Shown here in pieces: positions 12,301 to 24,300 of a stretch of 64,000 bases of DNA. Numbering within the stretch: the stretch's first letter is position 1; each line of letters opens with the position of its first letter. Below the pieces are notes generated by a model. The model was not told where the DNA came from and ran no database searches. It saw only the letters and a program-made list of their open reading frames with translations. The position numbers were made by a program, and so were the translations under genes. This stretch comes from Tolypeutes matacus (taxonomy: Eukaryota; Chordata; Mammalia; Cingulata; Chlamyphoridae), in contig JAKSZT010053883.1 of NCBI GenBank assembly GCA_026826555.1, positions 28,511,763 to 28,575,762 of the forward strand, given 5' to 3'.

Positions 12301-15300
12301 ATATTAACTTTAAAATTGGTCCCAAGCTCTAGCAGTCCTTCGGCATGAAGGAAATTGAACCCAAGAAGGAATGGGCAGTAACAAGCAATAGTGAACACAT
12401 AAATTGTTAAAACGTGTTTGTAAAATCTGAAATATTAAGCCATAAATGATATAGCAACATTGATTTAGCAGAGTTCTTTTTTAAAGGGGTTGAACCAAAA
12501 TACTAGTTAAATATAACATGGAAGATGGAAGAAGGGAGTTTAGAAGAAAATTAAAGTGTTCCAAGGTCCTTGTTTCGTTCCTGAGAAGAGTAGAAGTACT
12601 GATTAATTCTAGACATTATGAGAAAAATATGAAATTAAGTATATTTGTTTAAAAATTCCTCCCATTCTCCTTCCCACTGCTTGCAATGGAGACATGAAGA
12701 CTGGAGCTTGAACTTGAGCTTCTTAGATATGAGGTAATACACAACAGGTGGAGGGGCAGCAGTATGAAAGAAGCCTGGAGAACAAACGTTTATCTTGTTT
12801 AAGACACTGTTGGAGCCTCGTTACTCAAAGCCAAACTCAATCCAAACTGATAATGGGATAAAGCAGGGCACAGCCCAGGAATAAAAGAACAGTCAACATG
12901 GAAAACCTATTCGTATAATTCTCCACAGGTCAAAGGAGAAAATCTATGATCATCTAAGTATATTCTGCAAAAGCATTCAATAAAATTTCACTTTCATTTC
13001 CTATTTGGAAAAAAAAAAAACCCTCTTAGCCAACTATGAGTAGAAGAAAATTTCCTTAACCTGATAAAATGGTATCCATCAAAATCTGCAGCAAACATGA
13101 TACTTATGAGTGGGACTTGAGAAGCATATCCATTGAAGGCAGGGATGGGATAAACATGCTACTACTCAACAATGAACTGGAAGTTCCATTAAATTCATTA
13201 TTACAAGAAAAATTATAAAAGGCTACAGATTGAAAATAGAATTATCATCATTTGCAGAAAATATAACTGACTATATAGAAAATCCACCATGAGCTTCAGA
13301 TAAACTATAAGAATCAGCAAGAGAGAGTGGCAAGGTTGCTGAATACAAAATAAATAAACAAAACTTACTATAGCTCCTGATTACAAACAACAATAGGAAA
13401 AAAGATCCCCTTAACAGTGTCCATTCTAGTCCAAGGCACCATCACCATTCTCTGGATGATGAAAAATCCTCCTTACATGCCTCCTCATTTCCACTCTTAC
13501 TTCCCTCAAATCCGTTCTTCACTCAGCAGCTAGTGATCTTTTGTAAACATAAGTTAGATCATATCACACTCACATTCCTTCTTCTACCTTTTCATGGCTG
13601 CTCATTACTTACTGATGAATCCCAAATCTTTATCATACCTATGCTCTGCATGCCCTGGCCCCTGCCTAGTCTCCAGTCCACTCCCTCACCACGGTCCCAG
13701 CTCCTTTCCCATGCCACACGAGCCACACAAACTTTCTTTCAGTTCCTGATGTAAGTTAAATTCTTTCCTGCCCCAGGGCCTTCACATATGCTATTCCCTC
13801 TTCCTGGAACACTTTTCCCCCAGTCATCACCTGAGTGTTCCCAGTCATCCTTCAAACCTCAGCTTAAATATCACTTGCTTAATCTAAAGAAGGTCCCTTA
13901 CTCTCTTAGCTCTTTTTTCTTTCATATTCCCACCATTACATGTAGTAAGATTCCATGACATATTACACCATAACATGTAATTATGTTTTACTAATAAATT
14001 TTTTATTCATTGCCTCATTTCCCTCTACACCATAAGCTTTATGAGGGCAAGAGTCACGTCTCTGATGAATCCACAAGTATTTAACACAGTGCATCCCAGT
14101 GATCTGTCTGGATGAGGGACCAAGAATCCTTCTGAAGAAGCAAATGGGGACTACTGGGTTTGATTTATGGTCTGCAGGGTAGCACTAGAGTTGGGAGCAG
14201 GATTCTAAATGAAAAGCTCCATCCATCCATGGTTCCTACCCTGTCTCTCAAGAATTAAAGTCATGGACTTTGGAGCTGAGTTTGTCATAAAGTGCCACTT
14301 TTCTGTGCTCTCTGTGGACCATTAGGAATTTGGAGGACAGCCATTTCAGGAGTGATAGGGCAACAAGGGCAGTTTTTTGGCACCCCTGAGGGAGGCACTT
14401 ACAGCATCAGGAGCAGATGGAACCAGGGGGAGCCACAGAAGGAGTGGCAAACAATGGTGAATCCCACAGGAATCCCAAGAAGACTTGATCAGGCACACAC
14501 ACAAGACACCCCCAGGGGTTCCCAGAAATAACTGGAGAAACTTTGGGGGTAGACTGGAGGTCTCACCATAACAACTGAGAACAGTTGCATGGCAACTGGC
14601 TTTAGTTTTATTCCTCCAGTGGGTATGGCCCAGGAAACACAGAGAACCTTGAAACCCCTCCAGCCAGCCCCAGGCATGTCCACACCTCAGCCTGGTGGCA
14701 TTGCAGCTGGGAGAGCAGAGGGACCACCATGGCACTGTCACATGGTCATTAGGAAAACTATCTTTCCACGGGAACCCAACTCCTCCCAGTATTCCCTCTA
14801 GAACTTGTAGCAGTAATTTTTCAGTTGGAAATGGAGGAAGCAATGTTTCTGAGCCACCTAATGAACAGTGACTGCTGGAATTCTACTATCTCTGCTATGC
14901 CATAGACTCAGGCATATAATAGGTACCCCTGACTGGTTAAATGCTTGTGTGAGCCAAGTGAGGAGGAGTGTTCTAATTTCTAGGGGCCCCTGAGACACAA
15001 TCTTGGTGTTTATTTGTTTCTTTTTGAGCTCACATACTTGTATATCACAGGATTTAACAAGGGACCGGCAGAATCCTATAAAGGACACTTGTCAGGGGCC
15101 TGCTCAGCACCTCCCTGTTAGCCAACACTGCGCATCTCCCGTCTGCCTCAGGGCACCTCGGGCAGACATGGGTACAAGGAGGACGCTAGATTTGATGACG
15201 TTCCCCATGACACCTCTTTGGATAACTTCTGTGGCTGCTCTGACTTCTCCCCTCCCTCCCCTCTTGGTCTCACTCCCAGAAGAGTGAGCAGAGAGGATGG

Positions 15301-18300
15301 CATACAGCCCTCTCACCCCTTCTTCCCCAAAGAGTCCTGAGAGGCCCCAACGCTGACCTACCTCTTGTCATCTTCCACCTGGACGCCTATGGAGTGGAAC
15401 TCTCTTCGGCTTCGGTTCTCTGTGTCTGAGTCTGAGATAGTCTCCACCTGGTGGCAAGGTGGGGTTATCAGTGGCTGGGGACCGCCCAAGGGGACCTACT
15501 GCCCTGTAAGCCCTTCCCAGGGAAAAGGGCCAGCCATGGCTGGGCCCTAAGCCATCTGGCGATCCTACAAGGACAATCTGCCCGGACAAGATGAGACACC
15601 CAGCAGATCGGAGGCATCAGGGTGGCAACCACTGGGCACAACTCTCCACTTGCCAGCAGAGGCAACGGTGCCAGGAAGAGGGACGAGGGAATGGGCTGGG
15701 ACTGGTTGGAGAGGCCTGGTCGGGACTAGACAAGGGGTCTACCTGCAGCTCAGAGCAAGCCAAGGAGAAAGTGTATGTATCCAGAAGGCCCCCTGACCAC
15801 CCTCAACCCATCCCCAACCGGCCAGGGCTTGGGCCTTCACTGGCGCCCCTCCCCCCATACCTGCACCCCAATGGACGGCCGCCACTTCCGCTGCCGCGCC
15901 AGACTCCGCAGCTCCTCCCTGCCAGGGATGGTCTTGATGATGAGTGTGGGGGGCTTGGGGCTGGCCCGAGGTGGGACGGGCGCCAACTCCAGGGTGCGCG
16001 CGCCCATGGCGGGGCCGTCCAGCCCGTCCGCGGAGCTGCAGCGCCGGGCGGGGCCCTCCGCCGCGGAGAAGCTCTCATGGGCGGAGTCGGTGCTGCTCTG
16101 GGCGGTGATGGAGATGCGGGGTGGGGCCTGGCTTCCCGGTGGGATGGGGGGCGGGGCCTTTCTGAAGTTGAAGGCTGTACCCAGGTAAACGCAGAGACGC
16201 AGCGGGTGAGATACGCAGCGGTGAGATACGCGTTACCTCAGCGGTCTGTGGCTGACCACCCTACGCACCCACCAGGCTCCACAGGACTCAGCAGCCACGC
16301 ATGCTTCACGCTGCCACGTACAGAGCCAAGGGCTGTTCTCCCCATCATCAGGCCCAGAGAGGCAAGCGATCTGCCCAATGTCACACAGCTCAGTTGGGCG
16401 GGGGTAGGGGGTGAGGGGGCGGCGGTAGCGGGTGGTGGGGGGCGGGGTTGGACCAGAACCAGAACCCAGGGCGCTCTCCAACCTCGGGCCCCGGCAAGGG
16501 GCAGAAAGGGGGGCGGGGTACTCACAGGAGCCGGGCCTCCCTGAGACAGAGGCAGGGGCAGCAAGGAGGGGCAGGCAGTCGTCGTCTTGAGAGCAGCCGG
16601 CCTGGATGGCCCGGAGGTAGCTGTGGCTCCGCATGCGGAAACAGCCGGGCAGGTCCAGGGCGTCCACGGCCTGGGACTCGAGCTCCCCAAACACGGACCC
16701 GCACACGGCCTCCAGCTGCTGGTTCAGCTCTTCGCTGAGCTGGGAGAAGGGGGCCGGGAGGACAGTTACTGGGGTGCTGGGGTGGATTCGGGGGTGGAGG
16801 GTGGGGCTCTGCGCTGCTTCGCCTTAGGAACATATGTCGATCTGCAGAGGCTGTACCTCTTCTGCATTTGTACTAAAAGAAACCCAGCTCTCTGCAAAGA
16901 AAGATGGGGGCATCGCAGCCCTGTGCTGCTTCCCGGGCCTGCCTTGGGGAGGTCTCTACTCTAAATATCCCACCCATCTGAGCATCTCCCAGATGCCTGA
17001 CTGTAGCCCAAGCCCCAGACCACCCTATCTTCCTCTCCCCACCTACTCTCAGCCCCTCGGGATTAGAGGCCTGACATCCATTCTCTGTCGGATACAGGGG
17101 TGGGGGAACTGCAGGGGAGGCCAGTTTTATTTTATTTATAATCCACTACATTACAAAATTGATTGAAAGCAAACTATAGAGATATATACCATATGGCAGG
17201 ACAGAAGTGAATGGATAAGTGATGGAGCAAAAATTTTTAACCTGCGAGTGTTCACACCTTCCCCTACCCCCTGCCCACTAACGAGGGTCCTGGCTTGACC
17301 CACTGCTTCCTTCCCTGCGCTCACCCACCGAGGAAAGCCCAGCCTTTGTCAGATGAGGTTTTTGTTTTTGATATTTTGTGGTGCAGAATCCATGGTGTTA
17401 CACAAAATTAAAGAAAGAAACAACAAAAATTTCATTCATAGAACTGTATCTCACAACACTGCACTAAGACTAAATCTACCATAGAGGCTGCAGCTTCATT
17501 TGCATTACATGAGAAAACCGGCTCTGAGAAAAAACAAAGGCAGAAAAAGAAGGTGGTAAGCTCTACATCCAGAAACACAGGTGACAAAGTCCTGTATATT
17601 GCTCAGAATGGGTGCACATTTGACCCTGAGCTTCGAAGCAGCCAAGCAGTGAGGAATATAGTGTGATGGTTGTCTGCATGGGTTTCTTAAAAGTTTTCAG
17701 GCCTCAGGTTTACTTGCCAGTCAAACAGGAGTGATCACAGTACCATGACCATAGGGCTACTGAGATGTCTCAAAGAGTGACGTGTGAGGCACTGGGGTGC
17801 GATTACTGGCGCATGGTGAGTCTTGGTCGACAGCTTGTGAAGATCTCAGGGCCCACCTTGTAAACACAGGTCAGGTGCTCAAGAGAATCACAACTATTTC
17901 TGTCACTGAGCCCAAGAGAAACTCCCCCTGGGGATGGTTATGTAGAGGCCATTGGATGATGTCATGGACCAGGTCCTCAGTAGCATCTCCACAATGAATG
18001 TGACAGCAAGTGTCCCATAGCTGTGCCTTGTGACATACCCCAGGAAAGACTCATGGCATCATATTTATGTGCACTCAGCAGAGGCCCCCAGGACTGGCCT
18101 GATCTATGTGTAAAATACAGCTTAATGTTTCCATAACTCAGCCTCTGAAGTATGACGTGATTTCAATAGCTCCCACCTCAGATAGAGCAGGAATTTACAT
18201 TCCATTTGACTGATAGGAAAACTGAGACTCAGAGAGGGTAAATAAATTATCCAAGGATGCCCAGCTGGTAAGCAGTAAAACCAAAATTAAATGCCAGGTC

Positions 18301-21300
18301 TTCTGGCTCCCAAGTCAGGCTGGTTAAGCACTGGAATCTTTGGGGGAGCTTGTTAGACCTACATTAACTCAGGATCCACCCCTAGTATCTGAACCCAGGG
18401 CTCTCCAACCATTCACCACTCTTTGCTTTGGGTGCTTGGAAGCTCAGAGCCAAATTTATTGGAGATTCAGCTTTAGTGGTTCCAAAATATGGGCCCAGTA
18501 AATTAAAAAGAAGGAATGCCGGGAAACAGATGTGGCTCAAATGACTGTGCTCCCGCCTATCACATGGGAGGTCCCAGTTCAGTTCTCAGTGCCTCCTGGA
18601 GAAGACAAGCAAGACAGCAAGCTGGCATGATGGGCAGGCACGGCAAGCTGACACAATAAGATGATGCAACAAGGAGACACAAAGAGGAAAGACAATGAGA
18701 GACACAACAAAGCAGGGAGCTGAGGTGGCTCAAGCGATTGAGTGCCTCTCTCCCACATGGGATGTCCCAGATTCAGTTCCCAGTGCCTCCTAAAGAGAAG
18801 ACAAGCAGACACAGAGAGCACACAGCAAATGGACACAGAGAGCAGACAGCGAGCTCAAAACAATGGTGGGGGGAAATAAATAAATAAAAATAAATCTTTA
18901 AAAAAAAAAAGGAATGCCTGGACTTCTTTCTGCAGCTTTTTCTAAAGGAACTTCATTATAAGAGTACAGAAAACACAAGCCATGAAAAAAATCTATCCAT
19001 GTTTGACTGTCACAAGCCACAGTCCTGAGGTAACTGTGGCTTTCACCATGACTCCTTGTGAGTCTTCCTATGTCTGGACCCCTGAGGCACCAGGGGCCAG
19101 CAGTTCCCTGGCTGTTTCCTGCAGCTTAGGAGCTGATCTAATTCCTGCTACTTCTGGGCCAGACTCAGGATACTCCCCAACTAGAACCAATCCAGCCTAG
19201 AGGGTCCCTCCTGGAGCACAGGGAAGCTGATCTAACCCCGACAGAGAACATTCTGGTCTTGAGTCTGAATACCAGGGATGGACGAAATCTTACTCTGCAG
19301 CATATCTCCATAAGCCCCAACCTCTTCTATGTGTAAAGCATGAGGCAGGAAATCTGGCATATAGTAGATGCTCAATAAATGTTAGTTACTATTATTAGTA
19401 GCAAGAGGTTCTTAAATCACAGTCATAATACCACTTAGAATGAGAAGGCCTCTCTTCCCTTTCCCAGGGGTTCTAAAGCTCTTAGACTCCCATCCATAAG
19501 CTATATCCATAACTAACTCTATCCAAGGCAGAGAGAGGGAGGGTGGGCAACTCCCTGGTGCCATGCAACTCTCCCATGCCACATACCTCCCATCTTGCCT
19601 GGCCCAGGGGAGCTTCAGGGTTCCAGCAAGGGACCAGAATCCAAGAGAAATCCAGACTCATGGAGACTCTCAGAGGACTATTGCACATGAGTTGATCTTT
19701 ACTGCATTATGATTAGGAAATCATAACATTGTGGGTGAATTGTATTATCTCCCATCACCTTCCACTGTGTTGCCCCCACATCCTTCTAGTGGGACGGTGC
19801 AAGTCAAAGAACCCTCTTGGGGAATGAGAACTAGAACTTAGCATCAGCAGCCATTTCCAAGGTACAGGATATTTAGAAGAAAATACTTTGGGTCTAATCG
19901 AAAATTGTCCATGCTAGAGTTGCTGAGTCCACCTGGGGGCCAGGCAACATCCTTTACACTTTACATGTGTTATTTAGTTTAGATAACCTTTTGAAATACC
20001 TCCCATTTCAAAACACTGGATAAAATATAACAAATGTTGTTTTAAATGCATAGCTGAGCTCACAAGAAAGTGAGATAAGTCCCCAAGAGACAAAAGCAAA
20101 GAAGAGACTGAAAACCAGAATATTAACAGTGTGAGCCAATGATACAAACAGCCCAATGGAGGTGGGAGGTGGGGACAGGGGCTGCTGGTCTCAGTAACCA
20201 AAAGGCTTGAGTTTTAACACCCACTCAGGTGCAGGAGTAAGACTTAGGGCCCACATGAAGGAAGGAATTGGAAATGAAAATCTGCATAAAGCCAGCAAAG
20301 GGGAAACCTTTGATGAAAGGTAGACTGGGGAAAAAAAAAATCAATCGCTAGCACAGGCTGATGACAAGGAAGCTAGTTTTGTAGCATAGGTACAGCCTGG
20401 AGAGAAAGCAAATTTGAAACTGTGTAACCACAAGCCATCCCTCACACAGACACAGGATTCAATTGCCTGCATGGGCCAGACCCCCACAATTAAAAATTAA
20501 AATAAAGTGTTCTCAGACAAGGGATGCCTGAGGTGCCTAGCAGAAGCAATTGCAAAATATTTCCTGGAGGACCCACTCCTAACCCAGGCTGCTCAGGATT
20601 CTCACAGGTAAAACTCCTCTAAAGATGGGCTAATATGGACTATATGGTAAATAAATGGCCCCTAATAATTTTCACTTCCTAGCATTCACATCCTGTGTAA
20701 TCCCCTCTTCTTGAGTGTGGGCTGGACTTATTGGCTCATTTCTAACAAATAAAACACGACAGATGCAATGGGATGTCACTTGTGAGATTAGGTTACAAAA
20801 AAAAAATCACCAAAAACTGTGGCTTCCATCTTGAACACCCCTCTCTCACTATCTCTCTTGGAGCCCTCACTCGGGGGGAGGGGGGGGAAGCAAACTGCAA
20901 TATTGTGAGGACCCCTATGGTGAGTCCCAAAGTCAAGGAACTGATGTTTCTGGCCAACAGCCAGCAAGGGTCTGAGGTCTGCCAACAGTCACGTGAGGAA
21001 GCCTGGAAGCATATCTTCCCCTAGTCAAGGATTAAATTGATTGTGGCCGATACCTTGATTGCAACCTCATGAAACACCTGAGCTGCACTCGGCTTCCTGA
21101 CCCACAGAAACTGTGAGATAATAAATGTTTGTTGTTTTAAGATGCTACATTTTGAGGTAATTTATTATGTAGCTATAGATAACTAATGCAGACTCTGGCA
21201 TAAGTAAGAACAACTTTTACTGAGTTAAACCACTGAGAATTCAGGGTTTATCTGTTACAGCAGTTGGTATTACCTTAGCTGAAACATAATAGTTTTTCAA

Positions 21301-24300
21301 CTATGTTTATAATTTCTAAGACTTAATGGATAAAACTGAAAACATAAGGAAAAAATTAATACTTTGAAAAAAAAAGACTGGAAATATTTGAAAAGTAACC
21401 AAACCAGATTTCTAGAAATGAAAATAAAAGTCAATAAAATTAAAAACACAATTAACAAGTTAAATAGCACATGAGATGCAGCTGAAGAGAAATTCATGAA
21501 CTGGAAAATAGGTCTGAGAAAATTACCCAGAAGGCAGCATAGAGAGGCAAAGAGATGAAGAATATGAAAGAGCAGTTAAAATGCATGGAGGAAAGAATGT
21601 GAAGGACACATACAACTAATAGGAGTTCCAGAAGTAAAGACTAGATGAAATGTGGAAGAGGCTATATTTGAAGAGGTAAGCATAGTAGTTGAAAATTTTC
21701 CAGACTTATGACTTCTGGCATGTCAGAGAGAAGAGGAGACCAAATCTTATCCTCCAAGATAACTAGAAAGCTGGAAGAAATAACTGTCAAAAACAACCAT
21801 TTTGTTAGTCTGAAAATTGATCAGAGGCATAAAATAACAACAACAACAAAAAAAAAAAACATTTATTCATGAAAATTACTGAACTTTGGGCAAGATTAGT
21901 ATGAGTCTGTGATGTCCTTACCTAGAGCTGCTCCATTCCCAACCACCCCAGCTCTATCAGTGCAATAGTTCAGCCAGGGTGGGACAAGCTATGAAACTCA
22001 GCTGCTTTAATGCCACCATCAGATGGGGGCTAACTTGATTTGAAATATTGTCAGTTATAGTGTCAAGAACAGGGAACCATCATCTGTTAGCCTAAGGTTG
22101 TAGTATTATTTGGGGCAAGCAACAGACAGAAAGGCTAGCTGGGGATTTAATGGTGATTTCCAGGAGATAAGACAGCCATAGGGAGGTTGATAAACTCTCC
22201 GTGTATTCCAGGTTGTCTAGAAGCTGTGTGCATGAACATCAGAGACCAGAGAAAACCTGAGCCAGCCACACATACCTGGCTAATGAAGCCTGTGTGCACA
22301 TGCAGAGGAGACACAAGAGAGCCTAGCAAAAAGTAAAAGCCATGGCAGATTTGAAAACACCTGAAATGTGTACTCCCAGCCCACACATAGAACCAAAAGC
22401 AAATGGCTCAAGGATTTTAAGCACAACCTCTGTCTGATCTTTGGCTGAACACTAAATTATGCAGACACAGGGGTGATCCCTAGGAAGCCAGGTTTAAAAC
22501 ACACACACACACACAAAAAAAATAAAATAAAACTGAGCAGAGACATCAGAGGCTGCATGTTGTGAGGGAGACAGACTTCACAGATTTAATCCAGGCAAGT
22601 TGCTAAACAAACAAGCAAACAAAGCAACAGCAACAATCTTCAGGAGCAAAGAGTCAGAATTCAGAGTTGCTACAATGTATTACCAAAAATGTTCAGTATT
22701 CAACAAAAAAGTTATAAGGCACACAAATAAACAAGACAGTATGAATATCTCCAAATGTTAGATTTATCAGACAAAGACTAAAAAGCAGCTATTATAAATA
22801 TGTTCAAACTAAAGAAAACCATGTTTAAAGATGTAAAGGAAAGCATAACAGTGACCTCGTGAATAGAAAAGCTCAACAGAGATAGAAATTATAAAAAAGA
22901 GCCAAATGGAAATTCTGGAGTTGGAAGTACCTTAAATAAAATGAAAAATCCACCAGAAAGGCTCAGAAGAATAAATTATCAGTAAACTTGAAGATATCAA
23001 TAGAAATTATCAATATGAAGAATGGGGAGAAAAATACAGCATGATGGGAAAGTTTTGGTAGGGATGGTGGTGATGGTAGCACAACACGGTGAATATAATT
23101 AACAGCACTGAATTATATATCTAAACATGGTTAAAAGGGGGAAATGAGTTTGTATATATGTTACAGAATAAAAAATTTTTAAAAATCCATGAACTGCACA
23201 ACACAAACAGTGAACCCTAAATTAAATTATGGACTATAGATAATAGCACAATTGTAAAAATGTGCTTCCAGGGGAGCAGATGTGGCTCAAGCAGTTGGAT
23301 GCCCGCCTCCCACATGGGAGGTCCCAGGTTCAGATCCCGATGCCTCCTAAAGAAGACAAACAAACAATGAGCAGACAACAAGCAGACATCGAGCAAAAAC
23401 AACAAGCAAAAGCAACAAGCAGACAATGAGGAGAAACAAAAGAGCAGAGAGCAGATGTGGCTCAAGCAGTTGAGTGCCCATCCCCCACAATGAGAGGTTC
23501 CAGGTTTGGTAACCGGTGCCTCCTAAAGAAAAAACAAAACAGACAACAAGCAGACACCAAGCAAAAACAACAAGCAGACAATGAACACAAACGAGCAAAA
23601 ACAAGAAGCAAACAGACAAGGGTGCCATCTCAGGAGGGGGAAAATGTGCTTTCATCAATTGTAACAAATGCACCACACCAATGCAAGGCATTAACAATAG
23701 AGTAGTATATGGGAACCCTGTATTTTATGCATGATTTTTCTGTAAACCTACCACTTCTCTTTAAAAAAATGAACAGTGTCTCAGAGACCTGTAGGACATC
23801 AAGCAAACCAACATACATGTAATGGGAGTCCCAGAAGAAGTATGGACAGAAAGTGGTAGAAAAAAATATTTGAAGAAATAATGGCCAAGACCTTTCCAAA
23901 TTTGATGGAAAACATTAATCTGCAGATTAGAGAAGCTCAGTGAACCCAAAATAGGTAACAGAAAGTGATCCTCACCCAGATACTTTATAGTCAAAATGTT
24001 CAAAGACAAAGAAAAATTCTCAAAAGCAGCAAGAGAAAGCCAATTCATCCCATACAGGAAACAACAATATGACTAATGGCTGACTTCACACCAGAAATAA
24101 TGTAGGCCAGAAGGCAGTGAAATGGTATATTCAAAGTGCTGAAAGAAGAAGCTGTCAATCAAGAATTCTACATCCTCAGTGTAAACATGGGGAAGCAAAA
24201 GAAAGCAAGGAAATATGTGACCATGAAGCAAAAGCTTAGTCTCAGAGATCAGAGAATTAAAGAAAAAGATGGATTAAAACCTAAAAAGAAAGAAACGAAA

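Larger units (their letters stand above)
4288..15361. other. DLGAP3 intron 6, repeat-laden
   Basis: An 11.1-kb intron. It carries the solo LTR, MIR, L2, MLT1, L1 and SINE copies listed separately. Stretches without a recognised repeat are about 5360-6290, 6960-7770, 9280-10580, 11340-11890 and 14110-15361; they contain no convincing coding frame. Confidence 0.75.

Noticed and set aside
12861..13425. Possible active L1 coding sequence
   Set aside because: Stops and frameshifts are frequent; only a fossil of ORF2.
15591..16544. 317-codon plus-strand open frame
   Set aside because: It overlaps DLGAP3 coding exons 5 and 4 in antisense, is GC-driven, and resembles no protein family.
17380..17700. 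Possible retropseudogene with an A-rich section
   Set aside because: No frame of more than a few dozen codons and no recognised protein in any frame.
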